64,000 nt of DNA from Sedimentibacter sp. MB35-C1 (GCF_030913635.1 NZ_CP133188.1:2914001-2978000); one strand, 5' to 3'. Positions 9,314-18,056 are shown, counted from the first letter of the stretch. Made by a program: numbers and translations. Notes: generated by a model from the sequence alone, not told the origin.

Positions 9314-10192
9314 CTATTTCCTATTAATAGAGTGTACTAAAGAAATTATATTGTCATGAGTCTTTCTTGCTATATATGGATTGTTCATAGTATAAAGATG
9401 GACTCCGGCAACACCGTTTGACATTAAGTCTATAATTTGATCGGTGGCATATGCAATCCCTGCATCTGCCATTGCATCTTTGTCATACTCAAATTTATCC
9501 ATAATTTTTATATATCTTTCCGGCATTTTGGTGCCGCTTAATTCTACAATACGCTCAATTTGCTTTTTGTTCGTGACGGGCATTATTCCTGCCTGAATAG
9601 GTACATTAATGTGATGTTTTACCGTTAAATTCATGAATTCATAAAAGGCATTGTTGTCATAAAAAAGCTGAGAAGTAAGATGTGTAACGCCAGCCTCAAT
9701 TTTCTTCTTAAGATTAATCACATCTTCCTCGATATTCTTGCTGTCGTAATGTCCTTCTGGGTAACATGTACCTCCGAGATCAAAACACTCATTCTCTGTT
9801 ATAAATTTTGCCAAATCTGATGAATGCTTGAAATCTCCCTTTATATCCTGTTCTAACGGTATGTCTCCTCTAAGTGCAAGTATGTTATCAATATTCTCCT
9901 TTTTTAGCTCCTTCAAAACCTCTTTTATATCATCTTCAGTTGAGCTGATGCATGTAAGATGAGCTAAAGCCTCAATTCCATACCTGTTTTTTATCATAGA
10001 TGAAATTTCACTTGTTTTATTCTGGTTGCTTCCTCCACCAGCTCCATATGTTACGCTTATATAATCCGGTCTCAGGTCACTCAGTGCCTCCATGGTTTTA
10101 TATACGGTATCTATAGGTGATGTCGCCTTAGGCGGAAATATTTCAAATGAAAATACAAATTTTTTTTTATTAAATATGTCCTTTATAAACAT
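9314..10192 (-). CDS. metF: Methylenetetrahydrofolate reductase
   Basis: A 292-residue TIM-barrel flavoprotein of the MetF family: FSFEIFPPKA near the N-terminus, SVTYGAGGG near residues 47-55, LALRGD near 104-109 and TSQLFYDN near 193-200. It reduces 5,10-methylene-THF to 5-methyl-THF, the methyl donor for MetH directly downstream. The start ATG has an AAGGAG ribosome site. The leader is only ~20 bases, so it has no SAM or cobalamin riboswitch. Confidence 0.93.
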   Translation of the reverse strand: MFIKDIFNKKKFVFSFEIFPPKATSPIDTVYKTMEALSDLRPDYISVTYGAGGGSNQNKTSEISSMIKNRYGIEALAHLTCISSTEDDIKEVLKELKKENIDNILALRGDIPLEQDIKGDFKHSSDLAKFITENECFDLGGTCYPEGHYDSKNIEEDVINLKKKIEAGVTHLTSQLFYDNNAFYEFMNLTVKHHINVPIQAGIMPVTNKKQIERIVELSGTKMPERYIKIMDKFEYDKDAMADAGIAYATDQIIDLMSNGVAGVHLYTMNNPYIARKTHDNIISLVHSINRK

Positions 10193-10218
10193 TATTTCTC
10201 CTTGTAATTTTTCTGAAC

Positions 10219-10248
10219 ATTATAACACAGTATGTTGGGAATTGTAAA
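10219..10248 (-). promoter_or_regulatory. SigA-type promoter of metF-metH
   Basis: Minus-strand TTTACA (10243-10248), an 18-bp spacer ending in TGT (extended -10), and TATAAT (10219-10224). The predicted start is ~20 bases before the metF ATG. Confidence 0.7.
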
Positions 10249-10301
10249 CAAGGATCTATAAATAAACTTAAACTATTATAATTATATAATTCAATATAAT
10301 T

Positions 10302-10336
10302 AAAAAAAGAAACCAGGAAGTAATTCCCGGTTTCTT
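10302..10336 (-). terminator. Intrinsic terminator of the cold-shock gene
   Basis: On the minus strand a 13-bp stem AAGAAACCGGGAA/TTCCTGGTTTCTT (one G-T wobble), with a 4-base loop, is followed by a run of seven T. Confidence 0.85.
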
Positions 10337-10352
10337 GTTTAGCCGCTAATAA

Positions 10353-10553
10353 TTATAATCTAACTACGTTAGCTGCCTGGTCTCCTCTAGCACCTTGAGT
10401 AACGTCAAAAGAAACTTTTTGACCTTCCTCTAAAGTTTTGAATCCATCTCCTTGAATAGCTGAAAAATGTACGAATACATCATTTCCATCTTCCTTTGTA
10501 ATAAATCCAAATCCTTTTTCTGAGTTAAACCATTTAACTGTACCCTTAACCAT
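10353..10553 (-). CDS. Cold-shock protein, single CSD
   Basis: A 66-residue cold-shock domain with the RNA-binding motifs [12 protein letters not shown] (RNP1) and DVFVHFSAI (RNP2). It is the full length of the CspA/CspB family. It binds single-stranded RNA and DNA and acts as an RNA chaperone. It is monocistronic: own promoter, ~130-base leader and own terminator. The long A/T-rich leader fits cold-responsive control, but that is inference. Confidence 0.95.
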   Translation of the reverse strand: MVKGTVKWFNSEKGFGFITKEDGNDVFVHFSAIQGDGFKTLEEGQKVSFDVTQGARGDQAANVVRL

Positions 10554-10718
10554 GAGTACCTCCTAAAATATTAAAATTTATATTGACATTGTATATAAAA
10601 AAATTCACATATTTTTACATATTATATACAGCAACACATATAATATCTAAAAACATGTGAAATCTATAAATACTCTGTAATACTATTTAAGAATAGCACA
10701 CACTTATGTATTTGTCAA
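10554..10718 (-). promoter_or_regulatory. Promoter and ~130-base 5' leader of the cold-shock gene
   Basis: Minus-strand TTGACA (10713-10718), a 17-bp spacer and TATTCT (10690-10695). Transcription should begin near 10683, giving a ~130-base leader. Long leaders are characteristic of cold-shock mRNAs. The ribosome site GGAGG precedes the ATG. The remaining gap to 10888 holds only the terminator of the next gene. Confidence 0.75.
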
Positions 10719-10827
10719 CACTTTTTATGGAAAATAATAATAAGATTAAAATAAAAATCACAAACAGCATGACACATTTTGTCGAATTCTGCAGTTCAAA
10801 TTTTTTAGTTAAAATTGCTATATAAAA

Positions 10828-10863
10828 CGAGGAATCACAATCTATCACCAATTATGTTCCTCG
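10828..10863 (-). terminator. Terminator after the ABC-F/87-aa operon
   Basis: On the minus strand a 7-bp stem CGAGGAA/TTCCTCG with a long loop is followed by TTTTAT, 25 bases after the stop of the 87-residue gene. Confidence 0.6.
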
Positions 10864-10888
10864 CCTTAACTCAAAATAACTTTCCGTG

Positions 10889-11152
10889 CTATTGATCTTC
10901 CCTAGGCTCATACTTAGAAAATTCATTTGCCAATACTTCATCGGTATAATCCAAAATAATGTTCCTGACAATGCTGTCCATGGTACCCATGTCTTCATTT
11001 TCAGTCAATTGAGATTCCTTAATTATATCTTTAAAGATGCTGTATGCCCTGTTGTAAGAAATATTCATCTTAGTCAGTTCATTGAGCATCTCATGGTTGA
11101 TAGCACCACAAAAATCCTCAAAGCTCATTTCCTGAGCACACTTCTTATTCAT
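10889..11152 (-). CDS. Unknown 87-residue protein coupled to the ABC-F gene
   Basis: I do not recognise this family. It is acidic, predicted mostly helical, and has no signal peptide or membrane segment; two Cys (5 and 15) lie near the N-terminus. Its ATG overlaps the stop of the ABC-F gene (TAATG), so the two are probably translationally coupled, and one terminator follows both. Coupling suggests a role linked to the ribosome factor upstream, but nothing in the sequence shows what it does. Confidence 0.65.
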   Translation of the reverse strand: MNKKCAQEMSFEDFCGAINHEMLNELTKMNISYNRAYSIFKDIIKESQLTENEDMGTMDSIVRNIILDYTDEVLANEFSKYEPREDQ

Positions 11153-12756
11153 TAACTCACCCTCGACTTCTTTTCTTTTCTTTCTAAATACTCATCATAT
11201 GTCATCGCTCTGTCTATCATCCCATCTTCTGTAAGCTCAATTATTCTGCTTGCAATTGTCTGTATAAATTGATGGTCATGGGAAGAAAACAGTACAATTT
11301 CCTTAAAGTCTATTAGTCCGTTATTAAGTGCGGTTATGGATTCAAGATCCAAATGGTTTGTAGGCTGATCAAGAACCAGCACATTTGATCCTGAAAGCAT
11401 CATTCTCGAGAGCATACATCTCACTCTTTCTCCTCCGGACAATACATTAGCAGGCTTCAATGCATCATCTCCAGAAAAAAGCATTCTTCCAAGGAATCCC
11501 CTTAAAAAGCTTTCTGACTGGTCTTCTGAAAATTGTCTCATCCAGTCAACCAAGTTCAAATTAACCCCATCAAAAAACTCCGAATTGTCTTTTGGGAAAT
11601 AAGATTTAGTGATTGTTTGCCCCCACTTGATAGTACCTTTATCCGGCTCTTCTTCACCTACAAGTATCTTAAAAAGTGTTGTTTGAGCCAGTTCATTTTC
11701 CCCTACAAATGCAATTTTATCTCCCCTGTTTACCCTAAAGGAAATGTCTTTAAGCACATCTATGCCGTCTATATTTTTTGACAAACCTTCCACTGTGAGA
11801 ATCTCATTTCCAACTTCTCTGTCAGGCGTAAACTTTACAAACGGATACCTTCTCGACGAAGCCGGCATTTCTTCGACTTCCAGTTTTTCAAGAAGCTTTC
11901 TTCTTGACGTCGCTTGTTTTGATTTAGATTTGTTAGCAGAGAACCTCTGAATAAAGTTTTGCAAATCTTTTATTTTATCTTCTCTTTTCCTGTTCTGATC
12001 TCTCATCAATTGCTGCATGAGTTGACTTGATTCATACCAAAAATCATAATTACCAACATACATCTTAATTTTCTTATAGTCAATATCAACTATATGAGTA
12101 CATACAGTGTTTAAAAAATGTCTATCATGAGATACTACGATTACAAGGCCTTCAAAATCCAGCAAAAAATCTTCCAGCCAATTTATCGAATCGATGTCCA
12201 GATTGTTTGTAGGCTCATCAAGTAGAATTATTCCGGGACGTCCAAATAATGCTTGTGCAAGCATAACTTTAACCTTATCGCCTCCGTTTAAATCTCTCAT
12301 GTATGAATAATGCAGCTCCGATCCGACGCCAAGCCCCTGAAGTATCTGTGCAACTTCTGTTTCAGCATCCCATCCATTCATCTCTGCAAATTCGCCTTCA
12401 AGCACCGAAGCTCTGACACCATCTTCGTCAGTAAAATCTTCTTTTGCATAGAGGGCATCTTTTTCTTTCATTATCTCGTAGAGTCTTTTATTGCCCATTA
12501 TTACGGTTTCCATTACTGAAAAATCATCGTACATAAAATGGTCCTGTTTCAAAACAGACATCCTCACATTGTTCGGTATTGCTATTTCTCCTGTTGTGCA
12601 GTCGATTTCTCCCGACAAAATCTTTAGAAAAGTAGATTTACCTGCCCCGTTGGCTCCGATAACACCATAACAGTTACCCGGAACAAATTTTAAATTAACA
12701 TCATTAAAAAGCTTGCTCCCGCCAAATTGGAGACTTAAATTTGTTACTGTAATCAT
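11152..12756 (-). CDS. ABC-F family ATPase (YkpA/YbiT type)
   Basis: A 534-residue protein with two ABC domains joined by a charged linker (~245-300) and no membrane segments, so a ribosome-associated ABC-F factor rather than a transporter. The first domain has Walker A GANGAGKS (34-41), a variant signature LNGGD (156-160) and Walker B IILLDEPTNNLD. The second has signature LSGGERVR and Walker B VLVLDQPTNHLD, with Gln in place of the catalytic Glu. Its P-loop is GENELAQT (352-359) instead of G-x4-GK-S/T. The family tunes translation at the ribosomal E site. A specific role or antibiotic resistance cannot be assigned. Confidence 0.88.
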   Translation of the reverse strand: MITVTNLSLQFGGSKLFNDVNLKFVPGNCYGVIGANGAGKSTFLKILSGEIDCTTGEIAIPNNVRMSVLKQDHFMYDDFSVMETVIMGNKRLYEIMKEKDALYAKEDFTDEDGVRASVLEGEFAEMNGWDAETEVAQILQGLGVGSELHYSYMRDLNGGDKVKVMLAQALFGRPGIILLDEPTNNLDIDSINWLEDFLLDFEGLVIVVSHDRHFLNTVCTHIVDIDYKKIKMYVGNYDFWYESSQLMQQLMRDQNRKREDKIKDLQNFIQRFSANKSKSKQATSRRKLLEKLEVEEMPASSRRYPFVKFTPDREVGNEILTVEGLSKNIDGIDVLKDISFRVNRGDKIAFVGENELAQTTLFKILVGEEEPDKGTIKWGQTITKSYFPKDNSEFFDGVNLNLVDWMRQFSEDQSESFLRGFLGRMLFSGDDALKPANVLSGGERVRCMLSRMMLSGSNVLVLDQPTNHLDLESITALNNGLIDFKEIVLFSSHDHQFIQTIASRIIELTEDGMIDRAMTYDEYLERKEKKSRVS

Positions 12757-12809
12757 TTAATCATCCTTACTGTATATTATTATGCTTATATTCAAATTAA
12801 ACCTTTAAA

Positions 12810-12838
12810 AGAATATCATATATATATAAATAATGCAA
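12810..12838 (-). promoter_or_regulatory. Probable SigA promoter of the ABC-F operon
   Basis: Minus-strand TTGCAT (12833-12838), a 17-bp A/T-rich spacer and TATTCT (12810-12815). The predicted leader is ~45 bases. Confidence 0.55.
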
Positions 12839-12839
12839 G

Positions 12840-12866
12840 AAAAAAGAAAGACCGTTCGGGTCTTTC
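12840..12866 (-). terminator. Intrinsic terminator after ftsZ
   Basis: On the minus strand an 8-bp stem GAAAGACC/GGTCTTTC with a 5-base loop, followed by TTTTTT. It closes the dcw region transcript just beyond ftsZ. Confidence 0.88.
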
Positions 12867-12883
12867 AAGACTTTCCTGGTAAA

Positions 12884-13969
12884 TTAATTATTTCTCTTGT
12901 TTAGGAATGAAGGAATCTGGAAATCAAACGGATTTTCTTTCTGCGCAGCATCCCCGCCGTTATTACTATTTTTGTTATCACTCCTAGAAATTTTGACTGT
13001 TTCGCTTTCTTTTTCTGTTCCACCAAAACCGGTTGCAATGACAGTTATCTTAACAGCATCTCCTACAGTTTCATCTATATTCGCTCCGAATATGATGTTT
13101 GCTTCAGGATCTGCAGCTTCCTCAATAAGCTTCGCTGCTTCGTTAACCTCATGTATACCCATATTAACTCCGCCTGTAATGTTTAGCAGCACTCCTCTTG
13201 CACCATTTATAGAAGTTTCAAGCAACGGACTTTGTATTGCCTGTTTAACTGCGTTAAGTGCTCTGTTTTCACCTGTTGCCATTCCTATTCCCATATGTGC
13301 AAGGCCCTGGCCCGACATTATGGTTTCAACATCAGCAAAATCCAGGTTCATAATTGCAGGTATGGCAATCAAATCTGAAATACCTTGAATACCTTGTCTC
13401 AAAACATCATCAGCCAGCGAAAATGCTTCAAGCATAGTTGTTTTTTTATCCGATATTTCTAGAAGTTTATCATTGGGAATAACAACCAATGTATCTATGC
13501 TGTCTTTTAATTTCTTAAGTCCCATTTCGGCGTTTTTCATTCTGTTTCTACCTTCAAATATGAAAGGCTTTGTAACAACAGCAACTGTCAGTATTCCCAT
13601 TTGCTTTGCAATTCCGGCTATGTAAGGTGCAGCTCCGGTTCCTGTTCCGCCTCCCATTCCTGCAGTTATAAAAACCATGTCCGCGCCTTCCACAAGCTCG
13701 GCAATGTCCTGTTTATTTTCCTCTGCAGCTTTTTCACCAATTTCCGGCTTGGAACCTGCCCCCAAACCACTGGTTAATTTTTCGCCTATCTGAAATTTTA
13801 TTTCTGCCTTTGATGTATATAATGCCTGCTTGTCCGTATTTACACTTATAAAAGTAACACCCCTCACACCGGCATCTATCATTCTATTTACAGCATTGTT
13901 TCCGCCGCCGCCTACACCTATAACTTTAATATTCGCGAGTCTTTCTGTTGGTTCTTCAAACTGAAACAT
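12884..13969 (-). CDS. ftsZ: Cell division GTPase FtsZ
   Basis: A 361-residue tubulin homologue. The G-box is [12 protein letters not shown] near residues 103-114, and the N-terminal nucleotide motif is [13 protein letters not shown] near 17-29. The C-terminus [10 protein letters not shown] is the conserved peptide that binds FtsA, SepF or ZapA partners. It polymerises into the Z-ring. It has an AGGAGGT ribosome site, an extended -10 promoter and its own terminator. ftsA, its usual upstream neighbour, is absent here. Confidence 0.97.
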   Translation of the reverse strand: MFQFEEPTERLANIKVIGVGGGGNNAVNRMIDAGVRGVTFISVNTDKQALYTSKAEIKFQIGEKLTSGLGAGSKPEIGEKAAEENKQDIAELVEGADMVFITAGMGGGTGTGAAPYIAGIAKQMGILTVAVVTKPFIFEGRNRMKNAEMGLKKLKDSIDTLVVIPNDKLLEISDKKTTMLEAFSLADDVLRQGIQGISDLIAIPAIMNLDFADVETIMSGQGLAHMGIGMATGENRALNAVKQAIQSPLLETSINGARGVLLNITGGVNMGIHEVNEAAKLIEEAADPEANIIFGANIDETVGDAVKITVIATGFGGTEKESETVKISRSDNKNSNNGGDAAQKENPFDFQIPSFLNKRNN

Positions 13970-14018
13970 ATATTGACCTCCTAAACAAGAGAAAATTTTT
14001 CATATTCGTAATGCTTCT

Positions 14019-14027
14019 ATTATAGCA
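14019..14027 (-). promoter_or_regulatory. Extended -10 promoter of ftsZ
   Basis: Minus-strand TGCTATAAT is a perfect extended -10 element with only a weak -35 match upstream (ATGAAA at 17 bp). The start would be ~45 bases before ftsZ, separating its expression from the upstream cluster. Confidence 0.6.
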
Positions 14028-14063
14028 TATACATGTTGAATTTCATATATATTTTTAAATAGT

Positions 14064-14408
14064 TTACTCATTTTTATTATACTTTTCTAGTATAAAATTA
14101 ACTAATGCTCTCATATTTTGGTAAATATTGTTGCCAAATGCAAATACTGCGGCTAAATAAATAGGAAGCCCTAACTGTTCTCCCACATATGCAAGCAGCA
14201 AACCAAACACTAGATCCGCCAATAAATGCGTTAAACTTTTAACGATTGTTAACTCGCCCTTTGTGTTTAGATTTAGCAAATTAAAAATTGTATTCAAAAT
14301 TGCCAAGACAGTTATTGAAATATAAACTGCATACTCAGGACTGTATACTAAATTTAAATTCAATCCAACCAGCAGGCCAAGAATAACTCCTGTAACTACA
14401 TAAATCAT
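14064..14408 (-). CDS. sbp: Small basic protein Sbp (DUF1290), membrane
   Basis: A 114-residue membrane protein with about three hydrophobic segments. VVTGVILGLLVGLNLNLVYS at the start and the LLADLVFGLLLAYVGEQLGLPIYLAAVFAFGNNIYQN stretch (positions ~66-101) match the YlxX/Sbp family. In Bacillus it lies between the YlxW gene and ftsA. Its function is unknown. Here it is the last gene of the murE-to-sbp transcript, followed directly by ftsZ. Confidence 0.85.
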   Translation of the reverse strand: MIYVVTGVILGLLVGLNLNLVYSPEYAVYISITVLAILNTIFNLLNLNTKGELTIVKSLTHLLADLVFGLLLAYVGEQLGLPIYLAAVFAFGNNIYQNMRALVNFILEKYNKNE

Positions 14409-14423
14409 TTAATCAACCCCTTA

Positions 14424-15137
14424 TCATTCAGCACTAACCGCATATTTAACTTCATAATTTGTTTCATTGTTTCTTTTATATTTTGGAATCGGAACGTTGT
14501 AGCTCATTATAACATCCACCGCCATTCCATATGTGTTTTTCAGATCATAAGCATATGTTCCCTCTTCTGTTACGGCCGTATACAAGTCTTCCATATCTCC
14601 AACGGCACTTATAAAGAATGGGGCTGATACTCCTTCTCCGTTAACTTTTATAAGTGGTCCAGCACACACTACTTCCGATATGTTAATAATCCTTTTGCTA
14701 TTTACAGCTATAGCCTCAGCACCGGCAGCTTTTAAGTCGTTCAGCAAAACTGTAATATCTACATCATGAACAATCTTTTGCATTATATCCAAACTATCGT
14801 CTTCAATTGTACTGTCTGAGATCTTAAAATATATTCCCGGTCCTCTAACGTCAGTAAATCCATTATAAAATTTCAATTCTTCAATTTGTGAGCTTATACT
14901 TATTATATCGTCTAAATAGCTTTTATTTTCATATCCGTAGATGAATTTTTTTTCATTAATTATTTCTTCTTTGAGGCCTTCAACTACGTTTCTTACATCA
15001 TTAATATTATTTTCGTATTCATTTAAATCCCTAACTAAATATATTGTGTTTTCATTTACATTTGCATCTACCCCTGAAGCGATAAAAAAAGCTGCAACAA
15101 AAGATAATAATGCAATAATATAGGTATTGACTTTAAT
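14424..15137 (-). CDS. DUF881 (YlxW/YlxX-type) division-cluster protein, apparent ATT start
   Basis: The frame stays open upstream of the in-frame TTG at 14876 and encodes a complete DUF881 protein: membrane segment TYIIALLSFVAAFFIASGV, a coiled-coil stretch, then the DUF881 core. Between the in-frame stop at 15153-15155 and 14876 there is no ATG, GTG, TTG or CTG. The best start is ATT at 15135-15137, 8 bases after GGAGG and one base after the stop of the upstream DUF881 gene. That gives 237 residues, close to the 242 of its neighbour. Starting at the TTG would delete the membrane anchor. The function is not known. The family sits in dcw clusters beside divIB. Confidence 0.8.
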   Translation of the reverse strand: MKVNTYIIALLSFVAAFFIASGVDANVNENTIYLVRDLNEYENNINDVRNVVEGLKEEIINEKKFIYGYENKSYLDDIISISSQIEELKFYNGFTDVRGPGIYFKISDSTIEDDSLDIMQKIVHDVDITVLLNDLKAAGAEAIAVNSKRIINISEVVCAGPLIKVNGEGVSAPFFISAVGDMEDLYTAVTEEGTYAYDLKNTYGMAVDVIMSYNVPIPKYKRNNETNYEVKYAVSAE

Positions 15138-15138
15138 A

Positions 15139-15867
15139 TCAATCTCCTCCGTTCATAGTATCTTCTTCGCCTGTCACAGGTTCTGCATACTTAAATTCTT
15201 TTTCTCCATCAAATCCATTAATAAATATTTCAGGAGAGCTCTCTATTTCAACAGTATATCCTATATTGTTCAACTGACTCACTATTCCTCCGACAAAATT
15301 CAATGAAGCCTCTATTGTGTTCGAAAAACCTATCGCTTTTATTTCAAGAGGCAAAACCATGGCAACACCGTTGACATTTATATGGTCAAGAACCGGAACT
15401 ATTTCTGTGTAGTTTGTATATCTTTGCCCGTTTATTGATATTGCTTCCACTCCTGCATTGTTTAAGTAGCTTATGAGTGCAAGTATGTACTGATGGCTCA
15501 TTGCAATGCTGTATGGTGAGTCTGGATTTGAATCTATGGTTATAATAGTTCCTTCTCCTTTTACATCATAATAGCCTGACAGTATTTTCTGAGTTTCAAG
15601 TTCCTCATTTAGTCTTTGTATTTCAGCTTCTCTTGATTCAAAAAGCTCCTTATTTTCTTCAGACGTTCTTTTAAGTTCATCCAATTCCTCTCTAAGTTGA
15701 TTCTTCTCAACAGAGAGTCTTGCAAGCTCGTTATTAAGGTTTGACGCTTTCTCTTGAAGAGTGTCACCACCCAATACACTGTTTGTTGTTTGGATCTGCG
15801 TCATTAAAATAATTCCCAACACTATACTGATTACAAATAACATTATTTTTTGCCACAATTTACTCAT
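15139..15867 (-). CDS. DUF881 division-cluster protein
   Basis: A 242-residue protein: N-terminal membrane segment (IMLFVISIVLGIILMTQI, residues ~8-25), a coiled coil (~40-95), and the extracytoplasmic DUF881 core (~97-225) with NAGVEAISINGQRYTN. This is the YlxW/YlxX group of Bacillus division clusters. Its function is unknown. Its start overlaps the end of ftsQ by 8 bp, and its end carries the GGAGG that serves the second DUF881 gene. Confidence 0.85.
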   Translation of the reverse strand: MSKLWQKIMLFVISIVLGIILMTQIQTTNSVLGGDTLQEKASNLNNELARLSVEKNQLREELDELKRTSEENKELFESREAEIQRLNEELETQKILSGYYDVKGEGTIITIDSNPDSPYSIAMSHQYILALISYLNNAGVEAISINGQRYTNYTEIVPVLDHINVNGVAMVLPLEIKAIGFSNTIEASLNFVGGIVSQLNNIGYTVEIESSPEIFINGFDGEKEFKYAEPVTGEEDTMNGGD

Positions 15868-16663
15868 TATTTTCCTCCGCTTTAAAGTCCTCTATATAAA
15901 CCGGACTATCCCCCTTTGTAAAATCAATCAACCCGTTTGATACAACAAGGTTGTTGTTTAATCTCTCATTTATTATTTTCATTGCAAATACAACTTGATA
16001 TTTAATGTCTTCATTCAGCTTTATTTTTACACATGTTCCGTATTCCGTTTTTAGCAAAAAACTGTCATCTGAATCAACAGATAATCCTTTTACTGCGTCG
16101 GTTCCGAATTCTTCATTTATATAATCAGCCGCACGGAGTATTTCACTTGCGTCATAAACTCCTGCGAATTGAATAGTTTCCCCTATATTGTATAATACAT
16201 CTGTCAAACTTTCAATAGTTATTAATTCGTTTTTTTCCGGTCCGTTTCTAAGTACTATTCCCTCATCGTCAATTACTATGTACTCGTTATTAAAATGCAC
16301 CTGATACTTCTCCTGCCTCTCAGAAACCTTAATAAGTATTTTGTCTGGTAGCTCATAAATAACTCTTACACTTTTCACATAGGTTTCTCTGCTGATAATC
16401 TCACGTATCTCGCTTCTTTCAACGCTGAAAATCTTCTGCCCTTTTTTTATCTGTGACTTGTCCACTATATAATCACTGTCATAACTCGAATTACCAGATA
16501 CGCTTATTTCTGCAACATTAAAGTAATCAGTTTCAAAGTACACGTAATAAACACAAAAAATAACAACTACAGCAGCCGTTATAAAAGCTGCTGTACTGAC
16601 AAATAGCTTTCTAAATTTTCTTCTTTTTTTCTTTCGTTTTTTAGTTATTTTTTCATTTGCCAT
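15860..16663 (-). CDS. ftsQ: Cell division protein FtsQ/DivIB
   Basis: 267 residues: a Lys/Arg-rich cytoplasmic tail (TKKRKKKRRKFRK), one membrane segment (~22-44), a POTRA domain (FNVAEISVSGNSSYDSDYIV onward), and the FtsQ/DivIB beta domain. It is a single-pass bitopic divisome protein that links FtsL and DivIC/FtsB to septal synthesis. I start at the ATG at 16663. A TTG 10 codons upstream adds nothing recognisable. Confidence 0.9.
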   Translation of the reverse strand: MANEKITKKRKKKRRKFRKLFVSTAAFITAAVVVIFCVYYVYFETDYFNVAEISVSGNSSYDSDYIVDKSQIKKGQKIFSVERSEIREIISRETYVKSVRVIYELPDKILIKVSERQEKYQVHFNNEYIVIDDEGIVLRNGPEKNELITIESLTDVLYNIGETIQFAGVYDASEILRAADYINEEFGTDAVKGLSVDSDDSFLLKTEYGTCVKIKLNEDIKYQVVFAMKIINERLNNNLVVSNGLIDFTKGDSPVYIEDFKAEENNE

Positions 16664-16724
16664 TACAGTACCTATATTATATTTATACAACAACGCTCAC
16701 ACGCCGTTATTTTTCATCTTTTAT

Positions 16725-17987
16725 TTATGGTTCAATTTGTGTAATTATTACACCTAAATTTTGCAATTTATCTGTAAGCTTTTCATATCCTCTGCTTATG
16801 TGATGTATGTTATTAATCTTTGTAGTTCCTTCAGCTCCTAATCCTGCTACAACCAGTGCTGCTCCTCCTCTTAAATCCTTCGCTTCAACTTCTGCTCCGT
16901 ACAGCTTCTCAACTCCTTCAACCACAGCTGCTCTTCCTATAATTGTAATGTTTGCTCCCATCTTTTGAAGCTCAGGCACATGCTTGAATCTGCTATCGAA
17001 AACAGTTTCTTCTATTATTGAAATTCCGTCAGCAACCGACATGGATGACATAAACTGAGCCTGCATGTCTGTCGGAAATCCCGGATACGGCTGTGTAGTC
17101 ACCTTTTCTATGGCCTTTATTCTACCGTTATTTGAAATAACAATAGTGCCGTGAGTTTCTCTTATCTCACATCCGGCATCTTCATAAATTGAGGTAATTG
17201 ATTTAAAATGCGACTTTTCAATATTTCTTATGTATATTTTGCTCTTCATCGATGCGGCTGCGCTTAAATAAGTTCCAGCCTCAATTCGGTCGGATATTAT
17301 CTTATATTCAACAGTGTCAGTATTTTTAATATCTTTTCCTTCTATAATTATTGTACCGGTTCCGGCTCCATACACCGAATAACCGCAGGTATTCAAAAAA
17401 TTTTGCAAATCCACAATCTCGGGCTCTTTGGCTGGATTATAAATAACCGTATTTCCTGGAGAGCCAACAGCAAAAAGCATTATGTTTTCCGTAGCTCCAA
17501 CACTTGGATAGTCTAATGAAATTTCACAGCCTTCAGCTTTTTTCACTGTTCCTACCAGCAGCCCGCTTTTCTCAAATATTTCAACTCCCAGCTTCCTTAA
17601 TCCCTTCAAATGAAGATCAATGGGTCTAAGCCCAATTTCACAACCTCCCGGATATGCAATTTCTACATTACCCGTTCTTTGAAGCACCGCTCCCATTAAA
17701 ATTATAGATGATCTAATTTTTCTTACAATTTTATCAGGAACTTTGTGTGTGTTAAGCTCTCTGGTATCTATTAATGCGACGCCCTTGTCATATTGAACTT
17801 TACACCCCATTGTTCTTAGGATATCAAACATGTCTCTGACATCCTCAATGTCAGGTATATTTTCAAGAAGATACTCTCTCCCGTTTATTACCGTGCTGGC
17901 TAAAATAGGAAGAGCAGCATTTTTTGATCCGCCGATATCAACGATTCCTTCCAGGCTGCTACTTCCTTGAATAATAAAACTCCCCAT
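16725..17987 (-). CDS. murA: UDP-N-acetylglucosamine 1-carboxyvinyltransferase
   Basis: A 420-residue EPSP-synthase-fold enzyme. The loop PGGCEIGLRPIDLH holds the catalytic cysteine (C116), the target of fosfomycin, and KN at residues 22-23 is the conserved substrate-binding pair. It transfers enolpyruvate from PEP to UDP-GlcNAc, the first committed wall step. I start at the ATG at 17987 with a GGAGGG site 6 bases upstream. A longer frame to 18026 has no support. In many clostridia murA takes this slot in the dcw cluster, where Bacillus has murB. Confidence 0.95.
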   Translation of the reverse strand: MGSFIIQGSSSLEGIVDIGGSKNAALPILASTVINGREYLLENIPDIEDVRDMFDILRTMGCKVQYDKGVALIDTRELNTHKVPDKIVRKIRSSIILMGAVLQRTGNVEIAYPGGCEIGLRPIDLHLKGLRKLGVEIFEKSGLLVGTVKKAEGCEISLDYPSVGATENIMLFAVGSPGNTVIYNPAKEPEIVDLQNFLNTCGYSVYGAGTGTIIIEGKDIKNTDTVEYKIISDRIEAGTYLSAAASMKSKIYIRNIEKSHFKSITSIYEDAGCEIRETHGTIVISNNGRIKAIEKVTTQPYPGFPTDMQAQFMSSMSVADGISIIEETVFDSRFKHVPELQKMGANITIIGRAAVVEGVEKLYGAEVEAKDLRGGAALVVAGLGAEGTTKINNIHHISRGYEKLTDKLQNLGVIITQIEP

Positions 17988-18056
17988 CTTTATCCCTCCG
18001 CAACAAGTATTACATGTGGTAATCATAATATATGTTATGCAGCGTTCACTTACTTG

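Noticed and set aside
10193-10352. SAM or cobalamin riboswitch upstream of metF-metH
   Set aside because: The leader is only ~20 bases after a good promoter, and the preceding DNA holds the cold-shock terminator.
12897-13388. 163-residue plus-strand ORF inside ftsZ
   Set aside because: Exact antisense shadow of the conserved FtsZ coding region, with no ribosome site or family motif.
14424-14876. 150-residue form of the second DUF881 gene starting at TTG
   Set aside because: It drops the membrane anchor and coiled coil that are encoded in frame upstream; the ATT at 15137 has the ribosome site.
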